Notes under the pieces: model-generated
The model's input: the letters and a program-made list of their open reading frames with translations, nothing else
Told to the model about the DNA's origin: nothing
The model's database searches: none
In this document: piece by piece, positions 45,251-55,492 of the stretch
Layout: each line of letters opens with the position of its first letter
Numbering within the stretch: the stretch's first letter is position 1
Made by a program: the position numbers and the translations under genes
Source of the DNA: DATEPR01 sp963780635
GTDB taxonomy: Bacteria > Actinomycetota > Actinomycetes > Mycobacteriales > Pseudonocardiaceae
Reading direction: 5' to 3'
Assembly: GCA_963780635.1 (NCBI GenBank)
Contig: CAWACW010000010.1
Span: forward strand, 496,001 to 560,000
DNA: 64,000 nucleotides

Positions 45251-45806
45251 GAGGGCCGAGAGCCGGCGCGGACCGGCCACCGCAGGCGCTCCGATTTGGG
45301 GTGCCCGCAGTTGGCCAGTTCAGCAGCGCGACCACCAGGCCCGCTCGATCCGGCCAGCACCTGGCCGAAACGCCTGGGGTGTCGCGCGCTTGCACCACGA
45401 TCATGATCACGCCCGACCGTCGGCCTAGGTCGCACTTGAACGGGTGAATCCGCCCGGTTTGCCTGCCGGCCTTGATCCTGTCGACGCAGCAGCACACGCC
45501 GGTCCGACCAGGTGGCGGGGATCGTCGCCTGCCGGTGTCTGGTGATGCAGACACCAACCGCGCGAGCGAGCTCTCCTGTCGCCCGTTCGTCAGCACCACC
45601 CCCCAACCGCAGGGCATGGCAACCCCCTAATTCGGGCTTTCCCGCTATGTCGGCTAAACAGGAGTCTCACCCAGTGAACTCGTAAATCCGGCCGATGCAC
45701 CGGACCGGATCAACGGGCACGGAACGTGCCGCACCCGATGGGCGTCGGCGGCCATTTCCCGTGCCCTTGTCAGCTCTCGAGCACTGAAGTGAAGGCGGCC
45801 ACATAC
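45251..45806 (+). other. intergenic region between SDR and secreted-protein genes
   Basis: 556 nt; minus-strand open frames run across it, but their translations are Arg/Pro-rich shadows without domain features. Nothing supportable seen beyond a likely promoter in the AT-richer stretch near 45625-45690. Confidence 0.35.
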
Positions 45807-46709
45807 ATGAAGTGCAGACGGCTCGCGCTGTACACGCTGACAGCCGTGCTGGGCGTCGGAATGACCGTCGTCTCCGCAGGCATCGCGTCGGCGAGCCCGA
45901 TCCCCCCGCCCGGTACTGACGACCACGGCGGGGGCGGCGGAGGTGGCGGCGGTGACATTGGCCGGCTCCGGCCCACCGGCTCCTGCGGCGACATGCTCGA
46001 CCTGCGGGTCCAGAAGACGGGCGACCCGCTCCGCGTCGGCATCACGATCCCGGCCGCCGACCCTGCGGAGGTGTGGAGCATCACGGTGACCGAGCAGAAC
46101 TACGACGCGGTGACCGGTGGCCGGATCGGCAACCCGATCGACCTGATGGCGAGCGTGTTGCCACCACTGGCATTCGACCCGACCGAGGGTGGCTACAGCA
46201 CGGAAGGCCAGGTCGTCAACACGACGGGCGCGACCCACGGCTTCAGCTACACGGCCACCAGGACCTCGCCCACCCCGTTGACCTGTACCAACCAGGGCCA
46301 GTGGACCACCCCGACCGGCTCGGAGGGGCCGGTGCCGCAGAACCCGGCAGGCCGCCCCGACACACCACCGGCACTGACCGGAGCCACCGAAGCCGACGCC
46401 GGCTCGAATGACGTGGAGTTGCAGTTCGACCAGGAAATGCTGGCGACGGCCGCAGGCACGCCGGACACCAACCGAATCGCGGTCACGGTCGACGGGGTGT
46501 CCCGCACCGTCACCGGCGTCGCGATCGCCGACGCGTCACCGCCGGGCCTGGCGATCGCCGACATCACCTTCGCGGGCGCCGCGCTGACCGCCGGCCAGGC
46601 GGTCACCGTCCAGTACCAGCAGCCCGTGATCGGTGGCGCATCGGCGCTACAGGACCTGGAAAACCTGCAGACGCCCAGCTTCGGACCGATCTCCGTCGCT
46701 GCGTTCTGA
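45807..46709 (+). CDS. secreted protein with Gly-rich linker and Ig-like (SwmB-type) domain
   Basis: The 300-residue protein has a signal peptide (MKCRRLALYTLTAVLGVGM, cleavage probably after ASA near residue 32), a poly-Gly stretch near 43-51, a beta-rich middle part with two cysteines, and a C-terminal domain from about residue 190 (PPALTGATEADAG, FDQEML, AGQAVTVQYQQPV). That last part resembles the SwmB/cadherin-like beta domains of cell-surface proteins. No sorting signal is visible. Function unknown; adhesion or an envelope role is possible. Confidence 0.75.
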   Translation: MKCRRLALYTLTAVLGVGMTVVSAGIASASPIPPPGTDDHGGGGGGGGGDIGRLRPTGSCGDMLDLRVQKTGDPLRVGITIPAADPAEVWSITVTEQNYDAVTGGRIGNPIDLMASVLPPLAFDPTEGGYSTEGQVVNTTGATHGFSYTATRTSPTPLTCTNQGQWTTPTGSEGPVPQNPAGRPDTPPALTGATEADAGSNDVELQFDQEMLATAAGTPDTNRIAVTVDGVSRTVTGVAIADASPPGLAIADITFAGAALTAGQAVTVQYQQPVIGGASALQDLENLQTPSFGPISVAAF

Positions 46710-46904
46710 CCCTCCCACACGGATCGCCCGGTGCCGCGCCGGGCGATCCGTGCGTTGTCCGGGGGAGTGCGGTCGCGCGGATATGTCCGGTGAGGACGCC
46801 CATGTCGGCGGTAGTGAGCTGGTCGGGTCGGCGGTCGGGGCAGTGACAACGGCGGAAATAGCTGCGCTGAAAGCGAACGGCACAGTCACGCGGTAGCCGA
46901 CCGA

Positions 46905-47540
46905 TTAACGGCTAACAGAGTTCGTGGGGCGCTGGCTGGCATGTCGTCGGTGGCGGCGCGTTGCCAGTAGGGCAGGTAGGCGGTGCCGGCGGCGCTGGTG
47001 GGGAGGTACCTCGGCGAGCGCCGGCACCGCGGGCTGGGAGAGATCGGCGGACAGTAGTTCGAGGGCTGTGGGGCCGAGTGGATCCAGCGATTGCCGGCGA
47101 TGTCGCGGAAGACGACGAACCGGCGTAGGGCTCACGGGCTCGGTGAGGAACTCGACTCCGGCGGCACCCGGCCGTGTCGGCCGATGTCGCGCCGCGGGCG
47201 GAGTTGATCGGAGGTCAGGTCGTAGCCGCCACCGGAGCCGGCCTGCCATAGTGCGTTGATGGGCTCGTAGAGCTCGCGCGCCGGTGTCCACGACGAGCAC
47301 ATGTCGGTCGCCGCCGTTGTGCACGCCCCCGATGGCCGCGTGCGCCGGGATCGGGTACGGGCCGGGATCGCTCTCCTCGCCGTAGCTGAAGGGCACCGGG
47401 ACCAGCCGTTGTCCACCGGACACATAGGTCACCGGGATGCCGATCGGACCTCGCGGTCTGGACGGGTATCCGTCACACCTGCCGACAACCGTCCAGACCC
47501 GAACACCCGGATCGAACGCCGGCTCGGCAACACCTGACAC
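46905..47540 (-). pseudogene. decayed secreted/hypothetical protein gene
   Basis: The frame from 47540 reads VTYVSGGQRLVPVPFSYGEESDPGPYPIPAHAAIGG and DRHVLVVDTGA, a conserved actinomycete hypothetical-protein pattern. It then shifts near 47280 to a frame with RELYEPINALWQAGSGGGYDLTSDQLRP, the natural continuation. The remainder is scrambled over three frames. At least two indels; nonfunctional. Confidence 0.55.
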
Positions 47541-47927
47541 AGCACCGCCGGCACCTGAAACTCATACCTCGTCCGCCGAGGCTCTACGGTCGCCCTTGAT
47601 CGATCCAGGTCGTCCGGCCGGAGTCGGGCCGAGGCGCATCTGACCGGAGTTCTGAGCGCCGCGAGCGGCCTGCGGTGCCGCCTTCAAGTCCGGTCGTTCC
47701 GCTGGCGGGAACGTCATTGAGATCTGGCAACGTCGCAGAAACATGTAGCCATCCTCTTGTCGTCTCTCATGTGGACATGCTTCACTCATCGGCGAGAAAC
47801 CAGCCGTTCCGACTGACGGTACAGAGCGGGTCGTCGGTTCGCTGGACGCCCGCAGGGGCGAGCCCTGATGCCGGCCTGGCACGTTCCGCAGTCGCGATGC
47901 CCAGGCGGCCCGGCCAAGGAGAGACGA
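47541..47927 (+). other. intergenic region upstream of the ABC importer
   Basis: 387 nt without a supportable gene. It should carry the promoter for the catabolic operon, but no regulator gene lies beside it and no clear operator repeat was seen. Confidence 0.3.
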
Positions 47928-49121
47928 ATGGAACGAAAGGCACGGCGTCTCACGGGAGGCCTTGCACTGCTGGCCTCGGTGACGATCGCCCTCACTGCCT
48001 GTAGCACCGCCGGTGGGAGCACCGCAGGCGGGAGCACTGCCTCGTCGCCCGCTTCCGGCGGCTCCGCTTCGGACAGCGCCGGTGTTACTGCCGCCGGGGC
48101 ACTCCTGGCGAAGTACACCGGACAGCCGACCTTCGCGTCCCCCGGTCCGAGTTTCGACGCCTCGAAGGTCAAGGGCAAGTCGCTGTTCGGGATCCCGGCC
48201 AACTCGAGCGTCGCCTACGTCAACACGGTCGACAAGCAGACCGCGAACTACGCGCGCGCCCTGGGCATGAAGTACTCCGACTACACCAACCAGCAGCAGC
48301 AGTCGCAGTGGGTGCAAGGCGTCTCGCAGGCGATCAGCACCAAGGCCGACGTGCTCACGCTGCTCGCGGGCCTCCTGCCCGAGCAGATCGCCCCGCAGTT
48401 GCAGCAAGCGCAGCAGGCCGGCCTCAAGGTCGCCGACGTCGCCGAGCGCAACACGGGCCAGGCGACCCCGAGCTACGTGAACTCCTACGTCTTCGCCCCC
48501 TTCTCGACCGCGGGCCGGCTGATGGCCGCCTACGCGAGCAAGGCGACGAACGGCAACGCCGACGTGCTGATCATCTCCTCGAACGCCGACATCAGCTCGC
48601 AGCCGGAGGTCGACGGCATCACCAGCGAGCTCAAGTCGGACTGCCCGAACTGCAAGTCCAGGACCGTCAACGTCAACCCGACCGACTGGGCCACCAAGCT
48701 GCAGTCCACCGTCGAGGCGGCGCTGTCGGCCGACCCGAACATCAACTACGTGCTGCCCGTCTACGACTCGATGGCACAGTTCGCGGCGCCTGCGATCCAG
48801 GCCGCGGGCAAGACCGGCAAGACCTTCATCGCCACCTTCAACGGCACGCCGGCAATCCTCGACATGGTGCGTACCGGTGGCGTCGTGACGATGGACGTCG
48901 CCGACAACACGACCGACGTCGCGCTCGCCGGCCTCGACGCCGCGATGCGTCTGATGCTGAACATGCCGGCAGGCAAGCAGCAGGTCCAGCTCCGCGTGTT
49001 CGACAAGGACAACGTCCAGCAGGCGGGCGTCCCGGCCGCGTCCGGTGTGGGCTTCGGATCGGCGTCGGTCCAGGGCTACGCCAAGACCTGGGGCGTGCCG
49101 GCCAGCACGCTGGGTGGCTGA
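47928..49121 (+). CDS. sugar-type ABC transporter substrate-binding lipoprotein
   Basis: The 397-residue protein has a lipoprotein signal ending in LTAC with lipid-modified Cys25, then a Ser/Gly-rich linker and a periplasmic-binding fold of the ribose/LacI-like class (VLTLLAGLLPEQIAPQLQQAQQAGLKV, then INYVLPVYDSMAQFAAPAIQAAG, and TGGVVTMDVADN). It catches the substrate outside the membrane. Given the downstream enzymes the ligand may not be a sugar. Start fixed by an AAGGAGAG site; an upstream in-frame ATG lacks one. First gene of the long operon. Confidence 0.92.
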   Translation: MERKARRLTGGLALLASVTIALTACSTAGGSTAGGSTASSPASGGSASDSAGVTAAGALLAKYTGQPTFASPGPSFDASKVKGKSLFGIPANSSVAYVNTVDKQTANYARALGMKYSDYTNQQQQSQWVQGVSQAISTKADVLTLLAGLLPEQIAPQLQQAQQAGLKVADVAERNTGQATPSYVNSYVFAPFSTAGRLMAAYASKATNGNADVLIISSNADISSQPEVDGITSELKSDCPNCKSRTVNVNPTDWATKLQSTVEAALSADPNINYVLPVYDSMAQFAAPAIQAAGKTGKTFIATFNGTPAILDMVRTGGVVTMDVADNTTDVALAGLDAAMRLMLNMPAGKQQVQLRVFDKDNVQQAGVPAASGVGFGSASVQGYAKTWGVPASTLGG

Positions 49122-49211
49122 CGAGGCTCGCAGCGCCTGTGGCGGGTCGGTGACCCGCCACAGGCAGGCACCTCGGAGAACCAAAGCCACCATGGGATCT
49201 TGGAGTAGGCG

Positions 49212-50864
49212 ATGAGCAGTCCGATCTTGCACGTGTCGCACCTGTCGAAGAGCTTCGGCGGGCAGCTGGTGCTCGACGACGTCGAGGTGACGCTCGGCGC
49301 CGGTGAGATCCTCGGCCTGGTCGGTCAGAACGGCTCGGGCAAGTCGACCGTCATCAAATGCCTGTCGGGCTACCACACACCCGACGGCTGGAAGCTGGAG
49401 GTCGGCGGGCACACCTTCACCCGCGGCCTGCACCCAGGCGAGGGCGCCGAACTCGGTATCAGCTTCGTGCACCAGGATCTCGGTGTCCTCGGGGACCTGA
49501 GTGTGCTGGAAAACCTGTTGTTCAACCGGTTCGCCGCGGACCGCCGCCCGTACATCTCGTGGCGGCTGGAGCGCGCGCGAGCGCGCGAGCTGCTCAAGTC
49601 CTTCGACCTGGACCTGGATCCCCGCGCCCTGCTGGCCAGCCTCCGGCCGGTCGAGCAGGCGCAGGTGGCGATCATCCGGGCGCTCATGCAACTGCGCGAA
49701 CGCGATGCCGGTGCCGGCGTGCTCGTCCTCGACGAGGCGACCACGTTCCTCGACCGCACCGGCCGCGACAGCCTGCACACCCTGCTGCGCTCGATCGCCG
49801 CGACGGGAGCGGCCATCCTGTTCGTGTCGCACGACGTGCAGGAAGTGCTCGCCCTCGCCGACCGGGTCACCGTCCTGCGGGACGGCCGCGTCGTCGACAC
49901 CGCACCGGCCGACAGGCTCAGTGCCGAGGACGTCGTGGGCCTGATCGTCGGTGGCGACCGCTCGGTGCGCCTGGAACAGCTGGCCGACGACGTCGAGGCC
50001 GAGAAGATCGCCAACGAGGCCGACGGCGTCGGGCGGGTGGCCGCGGTGGTCGAGGTGCCGCATGCGGCACGCCGGATCGGCAAGCTCGACGTCACCGGAC
50101 TCGGCGGCCCCGCGGTCAGCAACGTCGGCTTCTCCGCGGCGGGCGGGGAGATCCTCGGTATCACCGGCATCGTCGGGTCCGGCTGGGAGGCCGTGCTCGA
50201 ACACATCTACGGCGCCAGGCAGGCCGACACGGGCACGCTGGTCGTCGACGGCGAGCGGTTCGACCTGTCCAGGATGTCGCCGAGCAAGGCGCTCGCCCAG
50301 GGCATGGTGTTCGTGCCGTCGGACCGGCTGGCCCAGGCCGCCATCGCCGAGCTGCCGATCGAGCAGAACGTGATGCTGCCGGTCCTGCCGTCGCTGTTCC
50401 GCGGCGGCCTCCTGCGCCACGGTGAACTCGTCCGCCGGTGCGCGCGCCTGCTGCGTAACCAGGCGGTGCAGCCGCCGGATCCGCACCGGACCTTCGGCAC
50501 ACTGTCGGGCGGCAACCAGCAGAAGGCGGTGCTGGGCAAGTGGCTGCAACTCGCGCCACGGCTGGTGCTGCTCAACGAGCCGACCCAGGGCGTGGACATC
50601 GGCGCCCGGCAACTGATCTTCCGCATCATCCGCGAGGCGGCCGCCAGTGACGCGATCGTGCTGTACGCCTCGGCCGACTGGGAGGAGATCGCCCGCTTGG
50701 CCGACCGGGTCGTCGTGATCGCGGACGGCGCGGTCACCGCCACGCTCAGCGGCGACGACGTGACCATCGACCGGATCGCGTCCGAGGCCTACCGCGGCAC
50801 CCGTCGCAGTGCCGACCTCGCGGCCGCGTCGTCCGAGTGGGCCGCCCCAGCCCAGGGATCCTGA
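49212..50864 (+). CDS. sugar-type ABC transporter ATPase with two nucleotide-binding domains
   Basis: The 550-residue protein has NBD1 with Walker A GQNGSGKS near 38, a reduced signature (LRPVEQAQVAI) and Walker B VLVLDEAT. NBD2 has a degenerate Walker A (GIVGSGWEAVL) but an intact signature LSGGNQQK and LLNEPTQGVDIG. This asymmetry is standard for RbsA/MglA-type ATPases. It powers the importer formed with the neighbouring permease. Confidence 0.94.
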   Translation: MSSPILHVSHLSKSFGGQLVLDDVEVTLGAGEILGLVGQNGSGKSTVIKCLSGYHTPDGWKLEVGGHTFTRGLHPGEGAELGISFVHQDLGVLGDLSVLENLLFNRFAADRRPYISWRLERARARELLKSFDLDLDPRALLASLRPVEQAQVAIIRALMQLRERDAGAGVLVLDEATTFLDRTGRDSLHTLLRSIAATGAAILFVSHDVQEVLALADRVTVLRDGRVVDTAPADRLSAEDVVGLIVGGDRSVRLEQLADDVEAEKIANEADGVGRVAAVVEVPHAARRIGKLDVTGLGGPAVSNVGFSAAGGEILGITGIVGSGWEAVLEHIYGARQADTGTLVVDGERFDLSRMSPSKALAQGMVFVPSDRLAQAAIAELPIEQNVMLPVLPSLFRGGLLRHGELVRRCARLLRNQAVQPPDPHRTFGTLSGGNQQKAVLGKWLQLAPRLVLLNEPTQGVDIGARQLIFRIIREAAASDAIVLYASADWEEIARLADRVVVIADGAVTATLSGDDVTIDRIASEAYRGTRRSADLAAASSEWAAPAQGS

Positions 50865-50886
50865 ACAGAAAGGGCGAGTGTCGATC

Positions 50887-51948
50887 ATGACCTCAGCAAG
50901 CACCAGGCGCTTCGGCGGCGCCGGCAGCCTCGTGGGGCGCTTCGGCGTGATCATCGTCTGGGCCGCTGTCGTGGTCGTCTTCGCGGTGGCCAGGCCGGAT
51001 ACGTTCCCGACCGCGACGAACTTCGCGACGTTGTTCGCCTCCCAGGCGCCGCTGGGCATCCTGGCGATCGCGCTGACCGTGCCATTGACAGCGGGTGACT
51101 ACGATCTGTCGGCGGCCAGCACGATGAACTTCGCCGCGATGATCATCGCGGTGCTGCAGATCCAGCACCACGTGCCGATCGGCGCGGCATGCGTGATCGG
51201 CATCGCCGCGGGCATCGTGATCGGTATCGTCAACGGCGCGTTGTGCGTGCCCTTCGGTATCGACCCGTTCATCGTCACGCTGGGCATGGGCACCCTGCTC
51301 GACGGCCTGACGCTGTGGATCTCGAACTCGTCACCGGTCAGCGGTCTGTCCACCGGCCTGGTCAATCTGATAGTCGTGGACCGGTTCTTGGGGCTGTCAC
51401 TGGAGTTCTGGTTCCTGCTGTTCGTGGCGCTGGTCGTCTTCTACGTATTCACGTTCACGCCCATCGGCCGGAGACTGCTGATCGTCGGCCGCGGCCGCGA
51501 GGTGGCCCGCCTGTCCGGTCTGAAGGTCAACCGGATCCGGATTCTGTCGTTCGTCACCTGCGGTGGCCTGTCCGGGCTGGCCGGCGTCGTCTACGTCGGT
51601 ACGAGCGGTACGGCCGACCCGTCGGCGGGAACCTCGTACCTGCTACCGGCGTTCGCGGCCGCCTTCCTCGGGGCCACCGTGCTGCAGCCGGGTCGCTTCA
51701 ATGCCTGGGGCACGCTGGTCGCGGTCTACTTCCTGACCACCGGCATCAACGGGCTCAGCCAGCTCAACGTGGGCACCTTCGTCCAGCAGTTGTTCTATGG
51801 CGGCGCGCTGATCGTCGCGGTGTTGCTGTCGCGCCTGGCCGGTCGGCCGAGCATGCGCAAGCAGGGGCGGGCGTCATCGGACCAGTTCCTGCCGCCCGGT
51901 TCCGGGGCGGTGGCCGAGGACACGCCGGCGCCGGCGCAAACGTCCTAG
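50887..51948 (+). CDS. sugar-type ABC transporter permease
   Basis: The 353-residue membrane protein of the RbsC/BPD_transp_2 family has about nine hydrophobic segments, LTAGDYDLSAASTMNFAAMI near 60-80, and GIDPFIVTLGMGTLLDGL near 125. A single permease is present, so it should act as a homodimer. Start at ATG 50887; a purine-rich AGAAAGGGCGAG precedes it. Coupled to the ATPase by a 22-nt gap. Confidence 0.93.
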   Translation: MTSASTRRFGGAGSLVGRFGVIIVWAAVVVVFAVARPDTFPTATNFATLFASQAPLGILAIALTVPLTAGDYDLSAASTMNFAAMIIAVLQIQHHVPIGAACVIGIAAGIVIGIVNGALCVPFGIDPFIVTLGMGTLLDGLTLWISNSSPVSGLSTGLVNLIVVDRFLGLSLEFWFLLFVALVVFYVFTFTPIGRRLLIVGRGREVARLSGLKVNRIRILSFVTCGGLSGLAGVVYVGTSGTADPSAGTSYLLPAFAAAFLGATVLQPGRFNAWGTLVAVYFLTTGINGLSQLNVGTFVQQLFYGGALIVAVLLSRLAGRPSMRKQGRASSDQFLPPGSGAVAEDTPAPAQTS

Positions 51949-51995
51949 CAGTACCACGAGTTCGTCCCGACTTCGATTGGTGATTTCCTGTGGTA

Positions 51996-53186
51996 ATGCC
52001 ACTCGCGGGCATCCGCGTCCTGGACGTGTCCACGATCCTGGCCGGCCCGCTCTGCTGTCAGATCCTCGGTGACTTCGGCGCCGAGGTGATCAAGATCGAA
52101 CATCCACGCAACGGCGACAACATGCGCGGCCACGGTGTGCAGAAAGACGGAAACCCGCTGTGGTGGAAGGAGATCAGCCGCAACAAGCGGACGGTGGCGG
52201 TGAACCTCTCTCAGCCGGACGGTGCCGAGGTCTTCCGGACGCTCGCGGCGACCGCCGACATCCTGGTCGAGAACTTCCGGCCAGGCACGCTGGAACGCTG
52301 GGGTATCGGGCCCGACGTGCTGCACGAGGCGAACCCGGATCTGGTGATCGTGCGGGTGAGCGGGTTCGGGCAGACCGGCCCGTACTCCTCGCGCGCCGGT
52401 TTCGGCACGCTGGCCGAGGCGATGAGCGGCTTCGCGCGCGCTCACCGGTGAACAGGACGGCCCGCCGACGCTGCCGTCGTTCGGCCTGGCCGACAGCATC
52501 TGCGGTATCGCGGGCGCGGCCGCGGCCGTCATGGCGCTGCGCGCACCACGAGGTCCAGGGTGGGCGCGGCCAGGTCGTGGACCTGAGCCTGCTGGAGCCC
52601 ATCATGACCGCGGTCGGGCCGTCGCCCACCGTCTTCCAGCAGCTCGGTGTGGTCGAACAGCGGCACGGCAACCGGTCCACCAACAACGCGCCGCGCAACA
52701 CCTACCAGACCCGGGACGGCAAGTGGGTCGCGGTGTCCACCAGCGCGCAGTCGATCGCGGAACGCGTCCTGCGGCTGGTCGGGCACCCCGAGGTGATCGA
52801 CGAGCCGTGGTTCGCGACCGGCAGGCAGCGCGTCGAGCACGTCGAGGAACTGGACCAGTACGTCGGCGGGTGGATCGCCGAACGCGACCGCGACCGACGT
52901 GATCGCCGCCTTCGAGCAGGCGGGTGCGGCCATCGCGCCGGTCTACGACGCCCGCGACATCGTCGAGGACCCGCACGTGCGGCAGACCGAGATGCTGACC
53001 GAAGTGGACGATCCCGACCTCGGCCCGCTGCTCATGCACAACCTGATGTGGCGGATGTCCGAGTCACCGGGGCAGATCCGTTTCACCGGGCGCGCGCTCG
53101 GTGCCGACACCGATGCCGTGCTGACCGAGGCAGGCATCTCAGCGGAAAGGCTGGCAGAGTTGCGCGAGAACGGGGTCGTGGCGTGA
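51996..53186 (+). pseudogene. family III CoA transferase (CaiB/BaiF), frameshifted in sequence
   Basis: All parts of a roughly 395-residue CoA transferase are present: PLAGIRVLDVSTILAGPLCCQILGDFGAEVIKIE, GNPLWWKEISRNKRTVAVNLSQPDGAEV, FGLADSICGIAG, EVQGGRGQVVDLSLLEP, STNNAPRNTYQT, and a C-terminal YDARDIVEDPHV with GADTDAVL. They lie in three successive frames, with single extra bases near 52433, 52536 and 52885. The enzyme would move CoA onto a carboxylate substrate. I suspect sequence errors rather than gene death. Confidence 0.8.
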
Positions 53187-54016
53187 CCAAGTCCCTTCCT
53201 GTGACGGGCGACCGGCTGCTGGACGTCGTCGCCGGCGGTGTCCGGACGATCGACCTGGGCAGGCCGCTGTTCGTCGGGATGCCGCAGTCGCCCAACCATC
53301 CCGCCTTCTGGCACACGCTGCCACGCCGCCACGGTGACATGGTGCGCGCCGACGGGTCGTCCGCGGCCAACGACATGATCGTGATGGGCACGCACGTGGG
53401 CACGCACATCGACGCGCTGGCGCACGTGTCGTTCCAGGGCTGCCTGCACGGCGGCGCCGACGCGGGCGAGGCGGCCGTGGGTGGCAAGTTCATGGAGCAC
53501 GGCGTGCACACCATCGAGCCGATGATCCGGCGTGGCGTGCTGCTGGACGTGCCTGCCGCGCTGGGCGTCGATGCGTGCGAACCCGGGTACGAGATCACTG
53601 TGCCCGATCTCGAGGCGGCGCAGACGCTGGCCGGGACGACGGTCGGTGCGGGCGATGTCGTCCTGGTGCGCAGCGGTTGGGGCGGCACTTCGAAGAGGGA
53701 GCCGCGTACCTCGGCCGGGAGTCCGGCGTGCCCGGTGTCGCCGAGGCGGGCGCGGGGTGGCTGGCCGATCGTCAGCGTGCACGCTGCTGGCGCCGACACG
53801 ATCGCCTTCGAGCGGCTGCCGCCCGGCGGTGGGCACTCGCTGCTGCCCGCACACCGGGTGCTGCTGGTCGAGGCGGGTGTCTACATCATCGAGGCGCTCG
53901 CGCTGGAAGACCTGGCGGCCGCGGGCATCCGGGTGTTCACCTTCGTGCTGGTGCCGTTGAACCTGATCGGCGCGACCGGCTCGCCGGTCCGGCCGCTCGC
54001 GGTGGTGGCCGCGTGA
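53183..54016 (+). pseudogene. cyclase family (kynurenine-formamidase-like) metal hydrolase, two compensating frameshifts
   Basis: The protein starts GTG at 53183, overlapping the CoA-transferase stop. The metal motif HVGTHIDALAH is followed by HGVHTIEPMIRRGVLLD and, at the end, VHAAGADTIAFERLP and FTFVLVPLNLIGATGSPVRPLAVV, all typical of PF04199-type cyclases/amidases. Between about 53680 and 53773 the correct reading (GRHFEEGAAYLGRESGVPGVAEAGAGWL) is in another frame; one lost and one extra base cancel out, so a full-length but locally scrambled protein of 277 residues is encoded as written. Confidence 0.8.
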
Positions 54017-55492
54017 GCGAGCTGCGAGCGCCTCCTCATCGGGCGATCCGACGCTGGCCCAGTTGCTCGCGCGGTTCGCCGTGCGGGTGCGCGACGGCGC
54101 GGGTGACTCGCGGATCCTGCCCGAGGACGTCGCCGACAGCGTGCGCAAGCGGGTCCTCGACATCCTCGGCATCGCGCGTGGCGGCCTCCGGGCTGCCGAC
54201 GAGCCGTGCGGCGCGCGAGTTCGTGCTCGCCACCGGGTGGTGTACCCGAGGCCACGTGCGGTCGGGATGCCCGGCGAACTGCCGGCAGCGCAGGCGGCTT
54301 TCGTCAACGGCGTGCTGGCGCACTCGCTGGACTACGACGACACGCATCTGCCGTCGGTGCTGCACCCCAGCGCGTCCGTCGTGCCCGCGGCACTGGCCGC
54401 GGCGGAGGCGGTCGGCGCGTACGGGCAGGCAGGTCACGGCGGCGGTCGCGGTCGGTCTCGAAGTGGCCGTCCGGATCGGCATGGCCGGCTACGACCGTGA
54501 CACGCAGAACTCGATCTTCTTCGAGCACGGCCAGCACGCGACGTCCATCTGCGGTGCGCTCGGCAGCGCGGTGGCGGTGGCGATGCTCTACGGCCTGGAC
54601 GCGGACGGGATCACCGACACCATCGGGCGTCGTCGCGTCGATGGCCTCGGGCGTGATCGAGGCCAACCGCACCGGCGGGACCGTCAAGCGGATGCACTGC
54701 GGCTGGGCCGCGCACTCGGCCATCGCCGCGGCACAGCTCGTCCAGCACGGTTTCACCGGTCCGCCGACCGTCCTGGAGGGACGTTTCGGTTTCTTCCGTG
54801 CGTGGCTGCACGGAACGTTCTTTCCTGGGGAGATCACCGACGGGCTGGGCGAGCAGTGGTCGGTACCGGGCATCTTCTTCAAGCCGTATCCGGCCAACCA
54901 CTTCACCCACGCGGGCATCGACGCGGCCCGGCAGCTGCGCGTCCAGGGCCTGGAGTTGGACGACATCGAGTCGATCGAGCTGGGCGTCCCGCGGCAGAAC
55001 AAGCCGACGGTCGGGGAGCCCATCGAGGTCAAGCGCGCCCCGCTGACCGGGTACATGGCGCAGTTCAGCGGCCCGTACACGGTGGTGGCGGGGTTGCTGG
55101 GCGGCGGCGGCCTCGGCGTCGGGCTGGACGACTTCACCGACGAGCTGGCCCGCGATCCCCGCCGCCGCGAGCTGATGGCGAAGGTCAGCGTGGTGGCCGA
55201 CGACGAAGTGCAGTGCGATCTTCCCGGCTCAGTTCCCGGCCGTGCTGCGGATCCGCACCGGCGACGGGCAGGAACACGTGGCGGAGGTGTTGGTCAACCG
55301 CGGCGGGCCGGAGCAACCCGTTGTCCTTCGACGAACTGGCCACGAAGTTCCGCGACAACGCGTCCCGTTTCCTGGACGACGACGCTCTCGACGCGTTGCG
55401 GACGGCGGTTGCGCAGACTGGACGAACTGGACGACGTGGACCCCGTGCTGGTCCCGCTGCGCACGATAGTCACGACACAGGAGGTCCGATGA
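54013..55492 (+). pseudogene. MmgE/PrpD family protein (copy 1), multiple frameshifts in sequence
   Basis: The fragments join into one MmgE/PrpD protein of about 490 residues: QLLARFAVRVRDGAGDSRILPEDVADSVRKRVLDILG, FVNGVLAHSLDYDDTHLPSVLHPSASVVPAALAAAEA, VAVRIGMAGYDRDTQNSIFFEHGQHATSICGALG, then ANRTGGTVKRMHCGWAAHSAIAAAQLVQHGFTGP and FKPYPANHFTHAGIDAARQL. One deletion (about 54023) and eight single-base insertions move the frame, always resuming without missing residues. Family members dehydrate 2-methylcitrate or epimerise iminodisuccinate-like acids. GTG start and ATGA end overlap the neighbouring genes. Confidence 0.8.

Noticed and set aside
47562..51059. A 1165-codon minus-strand open frame over the ABC transporter genes
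   Set aside because: It is antisense to three clearly recognisable transporter genes and has no recognisable domains itself.
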